A stretch of DNA of 12,009 nucleotides from Alphaproteobacteria bacterium (GTDB lineage: Bacteria; Pseudomonadota; Alphaproteobacteria; UBA6184), in contig JAUIKZ010000035.1 of NCBI GenBank assembly GCA_030433125.1, positions 1-12,009 on the forward strand, written 5' to 3'. The translations under genes and the position numbers were made by a program. Positions 6,772-12,009 of this stretch are shown piece after piece. The notes beneath the pieces are model-generated. The model was given only the letters and a program-made list of their open reading frames with translations. It was not told the DNA's origin and searched no databases. Numbering within the stretch: position 1 is the stretch's first letter; each line of letters starts with the position of its first letter.

Positions 6772-7218
6772 CTATTCCGTAGCGCTCTTTACTTTTTCCA
6801 CAATAAGTTTCGTGCCTTCAACCCTCACCACGCGTACTTTGTCGCCTATATCCAGATCTTTACCGATAACACGCCACTGTGTGCCTGCTAGAGTCTCTCT
6901 AAAGCTGCCATCTTCTTCTTGAATTTTCAGTGTAAAACTTTGGTTTACAAGTTCGGCGTATATATCGTTCAACTGGTTTCGTTTATCTCGGCGCAGATTC
7001 TGCCACGCCTTCCACCCAGCTAAAGCTGACAAACTAGTAAAGCTAAACACCAGAGTGGACCATCCAAGGCTAATGCCTGGAAATGTGGCTGTGACCACGC
7101 TGGCCATCAGCGCCCCCACCGCTATGGCAAGGAAAAACAACGTATACGTTAATAATTCTGTGATGAGCAACACCCCAGCTACAATAAGCCACACGACCCA
7201 ATTTTGCATTTCAAGCAC
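6772..7218 (-). CDS. NfeD-like membrane protein, short form
   Basis: This is a 148-residue inner-membrane protein. Hydrophobic segments at about residues 8-23, 26-45 and 52-70 are followed by a short basic stretch (KAWQNLRRDKR) and a C-terminal OB-fold-like domain (about 92-146) with the family pattern ...WRVIGKDLDIGDKVRVVRVEGTKLIVE. Short NfeD proteins usually partner SPFH/stomatin-like proteins in membrane quality control or microdomain organisation. No SPFH gene is adjacent here, so the partner must be encoded elsewhere or be absent. The start is chosen as GTG 7218 because GAGG lies six bases upstream; the in-frame ATG at 7209 would be too far from it. A TATAAT with an upstream TG lies at 7244-7249. 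It diverges from the GNAT gene. Confidence 0.85.
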   Translation of the reverse strand: MLEMQNWVVWLIVAGVLLITELLTYTLFFLAIAVGALMASVVTATFPGISLGWSTLVFSFTSLSALAGWKAWQNLRRDKRNQLNDIYAELVNQSFTLKIQEEDGSFRETLAGTQWRVIGKDLDIGDKVRVVRVEGTKLIVEKVKSATE

Positions 7219-7243
7219 TTACCACCTCTTAAATCTAATATTC

Positions 7244-7252
7244 ATTATACCA
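7244..7252 (-). promoter_or_regulatory. Extended -10 promoter of the NfeD-like gene
   Basis: On the minus strand, TGG-TATAAT (7244-7252) lies 26 bases upstream of the GTG start at 7218. No good -35 is seen at 16-18 bases, as is common for extended -10 promoters. Confidence 0.45.
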
Positions 7253-7286
7253 ATTATTCATAAATGATACGTTAATCATGGCGATA

Positions 7287-7358
7287 TTGGCAAGGGTGTT
7301 TTATAAAAGCGTTTCAGCATCCTAAAGTTTTTCATGCGTCGGCCCTGGGGGCGTGTGC
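7287..7358 (+). repeat. Dispersed element copy 2, upstream of the GNAT gene
   Basis: Blocks TTGGCAAGGG (7287-7296), AGTTTTTCATGCGTCGG (7326-7342) and CCCTGGGGGCGTGTGC (7343-7358) occur in the same order and orientation as at 1105-1192. The first two blocks start 39 bases apart here and 35 bases apart there. This copy lacks the 21-base insert between the second and third blocks. It ends 62 bases before the GNAT start. Confidence 0.6.
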
Positions 7359-7364
7359 ATAGCA

Positions 7365-7393
7365 ATGACATGGTCAGGGAACTATGATACTAT
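7365..7393 (+). promoter_or_regulatory. Possible promoter of the GNAT gene
   Basis: ATGACA (7365-7370) and TACTAT (7388-7393) are 17 bases apart, matching consensus at 5 and 4 positions. The overlapping AT-rich run (TATGATACTATATT) offers other -10 choices, so the exact register is uncertain. Confidence 0.35.
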
Positions 7394-7420
7394 ATTTACA
7401 AGTGATAATGACAGACACAC

Positions 7421-7975
7421 ATGCGGTTCCCCTGCCCTATAAAGGTGCGTAATATTATACTACGGCCCGTTGAGCCAAACGACACAACAGCTTTGTTAAT
7501 CGCGTTGAAAGAGGATGCCTGCATTTTACAAAGGTGGATGCCGCAGCAGCATATCACACCCAGCGATGCACCAGCGTTACGGCGTTTTTTACAAAGGCTG
7601 TATGCCTATTATTTAAAAGGAAAGGAATTCCACTGCGTGGTGGAAAAACGCCAAGAGTTCATTGGCATGTGTAGCTTGCATGATATCACCCAAAGTACTG
7701 CAGAGGTGAGCTATTGGTGTCGCAATAGCAAACAAGGCAATGGTTACATGACCCGTGCCCTTAAGGGGCTTCTTTATTATGGCCATAGAGAATTAGGCCT
7801 CACAAAGGCCATCATCTCAACAGCTGCGCACAACGCTAAGAGCTGTACGCTAGCTGAACGTTTGGGGTTTAAACCTGGACCAAGCAAAGGCGACCATCAC
7901 ACATTCAGCCTGAACCTAAACGCGCTTGAGGCTGTTGGTGTAAAATGGCCTTACTACCAACCAAGCTTATTTTAA
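7421..7975 (+). CDS. GNAT family N-acetyltransferase (RimJ/RimL-like)
   Basis: This is a 184-residue cytosolic acetyltransferase. The N-terminus IILRPVEPND (12-21) is the first strand and loop typical of RimJ/RimL-type GNATs. EFIGMCSLHDI forms the central strands. The acetyl-CoA pyrophosphate-binding motif is QGNGYMTRAL (105-114), close to the Q/R-x-x-G-x-G/A pattern. STAAHNAKSCTLAERLGF (133-150) supplies the conserved Asn (N138) and the ERLGF segment. The substrate, whether a ribosomal protein N-terminus or a small amine, cannot be read. The ATG at 7421 has no clear Shine-Dalgarno; ATG 7408 is out of frame, so a slightly later start such as GTG at codon 9 is possible. Its TAA overlaps the TAA of the converging secreted-protein gene in the palindrome TTAA. 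Confidence 0.88.
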   Translation: MRFPCPIKVRNIILRPVEPNDTTALLIALKEDACILQRWMPQQHITPSDAPALRRFLQRLYAYYLKGKEFHCVVEKRQEFIGMCSLHDITQSTAEVSYWCRNSKQGNGYMTRALKGLLYYGHRELGLTKAIISTAAHNAKSCTLAERLGFKPGPSKGDHHTFSLNLNALEAVGVKWPYYQPSLF

Positions 7976-8262
7976 AGTGTCATCATCCCAAGCAACTTTG
8001 CTGTGTGACGTTCTTTACGTGACAAACGCTCTCCCCAAGACCTTTTTTTATCAAGACGCTTTCCAATAGATTCCTCCGGGGTTTTGGGCAGTTTTGCTTT
8101 GCTACGTTCATTTCTGGAAGGGCTTGAAATTACAATATTGGGGGGCTGGCTTACAATTGTTGTGGTAACACTGCTAGACGTCCTTATATCCGCAGTAGGG
8201 CTATCTGCAGCGGCAATTGCTTCTGTTGCTAATAGTAATGCTATGCATTTGGCGTAATTCAT
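7972..8262 (-). CDS. Small basic secreted protein, unknown function
   Basis: This 96-residue protein belongs to no family I recognise. Residues 1-19 look like a Sec signal peptide (MNYAKCIALLLATEAIAAA, likely cleavage after AIA or AAA). The mature N-terminal part is Ser/Thr/Pro-rich (TSSSVTTTIVSQPP) and probably disordered. The C-terminal half is strongly basic (KAKLPK, GKRLDKKRSWGERLSRKER). By my count the mature chain has about 16 Lys/Arg against 8 Asp/Glu. GGAG lies six bases before the ATG, and the ATG overlaps the upstream gene's TGA as ATGA, so the two are translationally coupled. It could bind an acidic partner, such as the neighbouring product, or nucleic acid or cell envelope; that is inference. 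Confidence 0.72.
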   Translation of the reverse strand: MNYAKCIALLLATEAIAAADSPTADIRTSSSVTTTIVSQPPNIVISSPSRNERSKAKLPKTPEESIGKRLDKKRSWGERLSRKERHTAKLLGMMTL

Positions 8263-8801
8263 AATGTTCTCCGTGAGGCTAGCTGCGCTTCTTCATCCAG
8301 GTCTTCAACAGCTTCTTCTATTTTGTCCAAAATGGTATCATAGTCTTCTAACATTTTCTCAAAGATGTCTTCTTTTTCTTCCGCCTCTTGGGCATATTGC
8401 CATGCTTTTAAATTGATGCGGCTATACAAAGGGAGTGTGTACAGAGGGCGTACCATGTTACGGGCTTCTGATTCATCCCTATTTAAAAGCCATTCTATAA
8501 GTTGTTGCCCCTTTTTGTGGAACTGGTCAAGGCGCTGTTGAAGATCATCCAAGGAGTTCACAGTGAGTTTTTGGATAGCTCCAAGAATAACGCGTGCCTG
8601 CCCCTCCATTTCAACGAGTTGCTTGCGATAATCCGAGATGTCTAATTTTGGTAAAGAAGTTGGTGACATTCCTTGTTGTTGATTCTCTTCTTTTACAACT
8701 GCGTTTTTGTTAGCTGAGGCGTTGTCTTTTTGTTGTGGTGGGGAGACAGCCATCGACACTGCTTGCGTGGCAATAAAAGTACAGAGTAAATATATCTTCA
8801 T
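8259..8801 (-). CDS. Acidic helical secreted protein, unknown function
   Basis: This 180-residue protein belongs to no family I recognise. Residues 1-18 form a short Sec signal peptide (MKIYLLCTFIATQAVSMA). A low-complexity Gln/Asn/Lys linker follows (about 20-50), then a charged helical region (about 55-175) with heptad-like hydrophobic spacing (YRKQLVEMEGQARVILGAIQKL, then DDLQQRLDQF) and a very acidic C-terminal helix (EEKEDIFEKMLEDYDTILDK onward). By my count the mature chain has about 31 Asp/Glu against 21 Lys/Arg. This suggests a coiled-coil or helical-bundle periplasmic protein. AAAGGGA lies nine bases before the ATG. It is first in a two-gene operon with the basic protein. No membrane anchor, lipobox or enzymatic motif is seen. 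Confidence 0.78.
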   Translation of the reverse strand: MKIYLLCTFIATQAVSMAVSPPQQKDNASANKNAVVKEENQQQGMSPTSLPKLDISDYRKQLVEMEGQARVILGAIQKLTVNSLDDLQQRLDQFHKKGQQLIEWLLNRDESEARNMVRPLYTLPLYSRINLKAWQYAQEAEEKEDIFEKMLEDYDTILDKIEEAVEDLDEEAQLASRRTL

Positions 8802-8967
8802 AAAAATTATCCCTTTATTAACGCAATTCTACGCGCGTTATCCTTAATGAATAGTTAACTCTTAAGTGTGAAGTTCACGAATGATCATGTGTGTTGTGGG
8901 CAGACAGCAAAACAGAGGCCTCTTTTCTTTTTCCAGAAGCGGGCCCTGGTGATCTGAGAACTATCCA

Positions 8968-8996
8968 TTGACGGCCAAGCATAAAAAACGTATTTT
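8968..8996 (+). promoter_or_regulatory. Promoter of alr-murI
   Basis: TTGACG (8968-8973) and TATTTT (8991-8996) are 17 bases apart, matching consensus at 5 and 4 positions. The expected start near 9003 gives a leader of about 15 nt that still contains the AAAAGG Shine-Dalgarno of alr. Confidence 0.55.
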
Positions 8997-9017
8997 CCTC
9001 ATAAAAAAAGGTTCAAC

Positions 9018-10109
9018 ATGCCCCGCACCTCATTTGCCATTTTGTCATCGGAAAATCTTATTCACAACGCCAAAGTGATGCAGAAAAAAGCTGCCCCCGC
9101 TAAAGTGATCGCTATGGTGAAAGCCAATGCTTATGGTCATGGCATCCGCTCAGTTTCGCTGCGATTAGAACCCTACGTAGACATGTTTGGGGTGGCCTCT
9201 ATTGATGAGGCGCTGGTGTTGCGTAAGGTTGGGGTGAAAGCGCCCATTCTTTTAGCAGAGGGCGCCTTTGAAGCGAATGAACTTTTAGAGGCCTCTGCCT
9301 TGGGGTTCCAATTGGTGTTTCATAATCAGCTGCAGCTCGATTGGCTTAACAAGCTCTCTTTGCCGCGTCCTATACATGCCTGGCTTAAGGTAAATACCGG
9401 TATGAACCGGTTGGGTTTTATGCCAGCCCAAGCAGAGCAAGTGTTTGAGCAATTAAGTAATTGTGAGCAGGTATTCAACCCTGTGCGGATTATGTCGCAT
9501 TTTGCCTGCTCTGAGGATAAAAACCACCCGTTGAACGCCCAGCAAATCGCTACCTTCAATGCTTTTGCCGAGGGGAAAAAAGCCCTGAAAACCCTCAACA
9601 ATTCAGCGGCTGTATATAACTTTCCCGAGACCAATTATGATTTTGTGCGGCCCGGCGTAGCACTTTATGGCTACTCACCTTTTGAACATAAAACGCCCGA
9701 TGAAATTGGGTTAAAGCCTGTGATGACAGTACAAAGCGCACTTATTTCTGTATATGACATAGAGAAAGGTGCCCGCGTTGGCTATGGCGCACGGTATGTA
9801 GCTGCGCGAAATATGCGCGTGGGGGTGGTAGCCTTTGGGTACGGGGACGGCTACCCCACCACCATTGCAGAAGGCGCCCCCGTGATTGTGAACCACACCC
9901 GTTGTGCAACTATAGGGAAAGTGGCCATGGACATGTTAACAGTAGACCTTACCCATTGCCCCAACGCCCAAATTGGTGACCCCGTTATTTTATGGGGTGA
10001 GGGGCTACCTGTGGAGGATCTTGCGGAGTATACAAGAAATTCCGCTTATGATATATTAACCGGCGTACAACAGCGGGTGAAATTTTTGTGGACACACCCA
10101 TTAGAATAG
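9018..10109 (+). CDS. alr: Alanine racemase
   Basis: This 363-residue PLP enzyme interconverts L- and D-alanine for peptidoglycan. The PLP lysine is in AMVKANAYGHG (K35) at the first strand of the TIM barrel. The second catalytic residue is the tyrosine of VGYGARY (Y256) in the C-terminal beta domain, followed by the family signature VVAFGYGDGYP. Other conserved segments are KVNTGMNRLGF, MSHFACSED, NSAAVYNF, VRPGVALYGYSP and KVAMDMLTVDL. Length is normal and nothing is missing. The start is ATG 9018, with AAAAGG six bases upstream and a promoter just before it. murI starts nine bases after its stop, so one transcript should supply both D-amino acids of the stem peptide. Confidence 0.97.
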   Translation: MPRTSFAILSSENLIHNAKVMQKKAAPAKVIAMVKANAYGHGIRSVSLRLEPYVDMFGVASIDEALVLRKVGVKAPILLAEGAFEANELLEASALGFQLVFHNQLQLDWLNKLSLPRPIHAWLKVNTGMNRLGFMPAQAEQVFEQLSNCEQVFNPVRIMSHFACSEDKNHPLNAQQIATFNAFAEGKKALKTLNNSAAVYNFPETNYDFVRPGVALYGYSPFEHKTPDEIGLKPVMTVQSALISVYDIEKGARVGYGARYVAARNMRVGVVAFGYGDGYPTTIAEGAPVIVNHTRCATIGKVAMDMLTVDLTHCPNAQIGDPVILWGEGLPVEDLAEYTRNSAYDILTGVQQRVKFLWTHPLE

Positions 10110-10118
10110 GACTTTTAT

Positions 10119-10904
10119 ATGCATAGGCCCATTGGCATTTTTGATAGTGGGGTTGGGGGGCTCCTCGTACTGGAAACTCTCATAAACCATCTTCCTAACT
10201 ATAATTACATATATTTTGCAGATACAGCTAATTTGCCCTATGGTGAAAAATCAAAGGCTGAGTTGGATGCCTGCGCTCATCAAATATTGTCCTGGTTTAA
10301 CACGCAGCATGGTGTGCAACAAGTGGTGGCAGCGTGTAACACTATTTCGGCGACCTCAGGCGATGTATTTAAACAGTCTAAAGTGCCAGTTCTTGGAACT
10401 ATATCTCCTGTCGTAAAAGCTTTGAGCAGCGTTGATAACCTGAATAGGGTGGGTATTTTAGCCACTGACACCTCCGTTAAGTCTAAGGCCATTGAGCGGG
10501 CTTGTTTTAAGGCTGGCCTGACTGGCACACCCCGCCTGATACCCTGCAGTGAATTTGTGCCGTTTATCGAAGCCGGGCAGCTTGATAGCCCTGCATTGCA
10601 TGCCGTGGTGAAACAAAAACTGCACCCTTTCATGGAGGGGGAGTTAGACGTGTTGGTGTTTGGGTGTACACATTTCCCACTGTTGAAGCCGTTGTTTCAA
10701 TCTTTCCTGTCTCATGATATGACTTATCTTGATCCCGCAGAATGGATTGCGAAAGATCTAAGCCAGCGTCTTTCCCCACCAACCCCTCATCACAATCATC
10801 CTGTGAGCTCTATAACTTTTTATTGCAGCGGCAAACCCGAAGCGTTTAAAAACAAGATCACTTCCCTTACATCCTTAACCGCTAATAACGTGCTGCTGTG
10901 GTAG
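10119..10904 (+). CDS. murI: Glutamate racemase
   Basis: This 261-residue cofactor-independent racemase makes D-glutamate for the peptidoglycan stem peptide. IGIFDSGVGGLLVL (5-18) carries the catalytic-site DSG; ACNTISA carries the first catalytic cysteine (C73), and FGCTHFPLL the second (C183). PYGEKS (40-45) is the usual substrate loop. The common ACNTASA reads ACNTISA here, a conservative change. Length is normal. The ATG is nine bases after the alr stop, and the Shine-Dalgarno AGGA overlaps that stop codon. A likely intrinsic terminator follows at 10943-10970, making this the end of the alr-murI transcript. Confidence 0.96.
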   Translation: MHRPIGIFDSGVGGLLVLETLINHLPNYNYIYFADTANLPYGEKSKAELDACAHQILSWFNTQHGVQQVVAACNTISATSGDVFKQSKVPVLGTISPVVKALSSVDNLNRVGILATDTSVKSKAIERACFKAGLTGTPRLIPCSEFVPFIEAGQLDSPALHAVVKQKLHPFMEGELDVLVFGCTHFPLLKPLFQSFLSHDMTYLDPAEWIAKDLSQRLSPPTPHHNHPVSSITFYCSGKPEAFKNKITSLTSLTANNVLLW

Positions 10905-10942
10905 TGGGCTGTCTGCTTAGCCTACAACACCCCTCTAGCAAG

Positions 10943-10970
10943 AAGGGAGGCTACAATGCCCCCCTTTTTT
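10943..10970 (+). terminator. Intrinsic terminator after murI
   Basis: AAGGGAGG (10943-10950) pairs with CCCCCCTT (10959-10966) with one A-C mismatch over an 8-nt loop, followed by four further T. A competing upstream fold pairs TAGCCT (10918-10923) with AGGCTA (10948-10953). The terminator lies 38 bases after the murI stop and just before the converging DUF1295 gene. Confidence 0.6.
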
Positions 10971-10977
10971 GCACTGT

Positions 10978-11745
10978 TTACCAAAATTTGAGGGGAAACA
11001 GCATGGGCACCCTGGCCTGATACGCCCCATAGGTCTCTGGCCGTTTACCCAAGCTATTGCGCTCGGTAATGGGGATGGTCAGCCCCACCATAATAAACGT
11101 AAGGGCCACAGGGGCAACAAAGGGCATCCCACACCCACTTAGAGCCCACCCCACAATCGCAAAGCCACACCAAGTGATGATTTCAAAAAAGTAATTGGGG
11201 TGACGACTATAGGCCCATAGCCCTTGATCGAACACGCCTTCAAACCCCTGTTGCTTGGCAGTGTAAAGCTGCTGGTCTGCCACGGCCTCGCCAATGATCC
11301 CCACTACAATAATAAGCGCGCCCAGCCAAAACAAAACGGAGGTTTCGCCGGGCTGTTTAAAGATATAAAACCCACTTACGGCGATGGGCAGCAGCAAGAG
11401 CGCCTGCATTTGAAAGTTTAAGAAAAAGTTAAAGCTCTCGCTGCGGCTGAACGCGTTTTTTACATCCAGGTAGCGCGGATCAATATGAGAAGGCAGAATG
11501 CGTGTGATAAATAAAAAGCCGCCCAATCGCAGCATCCAAAGGGTAGCTAAGGCCAACACAATCCAATGCACCAATGAGTGGGATGAGCTGTAAGAAAAAT
11601 AAATCACATAGCCCAGCCAGATGCCCAACACCCACCCTGCATCCACAATGCCGGGGTTTTGTGTTATGAGGTAAGCCAGCCATAAGAGCAGCATAAGCGA
11701 AGCACTGCCCGCCCACACCAAAAAAGTTTGCCATAATAATGTCAT
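10978..11745 (-). CDS. DUF1295 membrane protein (steroid reductase/ICMT-like fold)
   Basis: This 255-residue integral membrane protein of the DUF1295 family is related to 3-oxo-5-alpha-steroid 4-dehydrogenases and isoprenylcysteine methyltransferases. About six hydrophobic segments are visible. The family signature GLWAYSRHPNYFFEIITW (SRHPNY at about 180-185, conserved Glu at 189) forms the cofactor-binding part of the fold, followed by a GKRPETYGAYQARVPMLFP C-terminus typical of the group. The bacterial substrate is not known. The start is ATG 11745, with a strong AAAAGGAG seven bases upstream; the frame could extend to 11796, but the extra 17 residues lack a ribosome site and homology. Its usual lipid-modifying neighbours are not seen, though the window ends nearby. 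Confidence 0.9.
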   Translation of the reverse strand: MTLLWQTFLVWAGSASLMLLLWLAYLITQNPGIVDAGWVLGIWLGYVIYFSYSSSHSLVHWIVLALATLWMLRLGGFLFITRILPSHIDPRYLDVKNAFSRSESFNFFLNFQMQALLLLPIAVSGFYIFKQPGETSVLFWLGALIIVVGIIGEAVADQQLYTAKQQGFEGVFDQGLWAYSRHPNYFFEIITWCGFAIVGWALSGCGMPFVAPVALTFIMVGLTIPITERNSLGKRPETYGAYQARVPMLFPLKFW

Positions 11746-11835
11746 GCGTCGTCTCCTTTTTGATTTTATCATTGCACAACATTTGGGCAAAATCAATGAT
11801 CAAGTGTTCCAGCCAAAAAGAAAGCCATATATTGT

Positions 11836-11991
11836 TTTTTTTGCTTACAAGAATAATAATTCAAAGCCCGAAGCAAGGGGTAGAGTCAAGCGAGCCCCGG
11901 GCCCCTGCAGATTTTGCGTCAGCAAAATCGAAGGGAAAGGGCGACCTTGACGCTACACCGCTTTGGGCTATCTTGTAACAAAGCAAAAAAA
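11836..11991. repeat. Long imperfect hairpin, about 156 nt
   Basis: Nearly the whole stretch folds on itself around a GTCA loop (11918-11921). From the outside in: TTTTTTTGCTT/AAGCAAAAAAA (11836-11846 with 11981-11991); ACAAGA/TCTTGT (11847-11852 with 11971-11976); AGCCCGAAGC/GCTTTGGGCT (11865-11874 with 11960-11969, one G-U); a 14-base block with 12 pairs (11877-11890 with 11946-11959); a looser GC-rich region; and a perfect GATTTTGC/GCAAAATC (11910-11917 with 11922-11929). About 54 pairs can form in total. It lies upstream of the DUF1295 gene and codes for nothing convincing. It may be a palindromic mobile element of MITE type or a structured RNA. Confidence 0.75.
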
Positions 11992-12009
11992 GCGAATAGC
12001 CACACTGGC

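Noticed and set aside
8916..8930. AGAGGCCTCT palindrome followed by a T-rich run
   Set aside because: The palindrome leaves no loop, and it lies upstream of the alr promoter rather than after a plus-strand gene.
11763..11790. Minus-strand TTGCCC/TAAAAT promoter for the DUF1295 gene
   Set aside because: The spacing (16) is fine, but the predicted start would fall inside the Shine-Dalgarno of the gene.
11746..11796. A 17-codon N-terminal extension of the DUF1295 protein
   Set aside because: A strong AAAAGGAG is placed for ATG 11745, and the extension has no ribosome site.
11739..11978. Plus-strand frames of 68 and 79 codons over the right-edge hairpin
   Set aside because: They run from the DUF1295 start through the inverted repeat; their content comes from the repeat, not from a protein.

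Overview
The window reads as a gene-dense chromosomal segment of a Gram-negative proteobacterium, most likely an alphaproteobacterium. The evidence is a glutamyl-tRNA synthetase whose anticodon-binding half resembles the second (GltX2-type) alphaproteobacterial enzyme, a UbiA prenyltransferase for ubiquinone, an alr-murI pair, and moderate-GC coding DNA separated by AT-rich gaps. Several small Sec-signal proteins that I cannot place in a family would suit a host-associated lineage such as Holosporales or Rickettsiales relatives. That placement is inference only.

Layout. Bases 1-465 hold the 5' part of a minus-strand secreted protein of unknown family that runs off the left edge. Bases 466-1221 hold no gene but are rich in palindromic and repeated DNA. 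Bases 1222-5129 are a plus-strand operon gltX-cysS-rnd with no intergenic space. It meets ubiA (minus, 5126-5974) tail to tail with a 4-bp overlap. Upstream of ubiA on the same strand is a secreted orphan (6010-6504) with a good sigma70-like promoter, so the two are probably co-transcribed. A solitary NfeD-like membrane protein (6772-7218, minus) and a GNAT acetyltransferase (7421-7975, plus) diverge from a gap carrying a repeat also found upstream of gltX. A bicistronic pair of small secreted proteins (8801 to 7972, minus), one acidic and one basic, overlaps by ATGA; its second gene overlaps the GNAT gene tail to tail by 4 bp. The alr-murI pair (9018-10904, plus) has a TTGACG/TATTTT promoter and a likely intrinsic terminator. 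A DUF1295 membrane protein (10978-11745, minus) follows, and the right edge holds a striking imperfect hairpin of about 156 nt.

How the genes work together. gltX, cysS and rnd serve translation and tRNA/RNA processing. alr and murI supply D-alanine and D-glutamate for peptidoglycan. ubiA commits 4-hydroxybenzoate to ubiquinone. No CRISPR array, prophage, complete transposon or obvious defence system is visible. The most unusual content is non-coding: the right-edge hairpin, an element shared by the gltX and GNAT upstream regions, a 9-mer (AAGGGCGAC) found four times only in non-coding DNA, and a three-hairpin palindromic repeat. The coding orphans of most interest are the paired acidic/basic secreted proteins.
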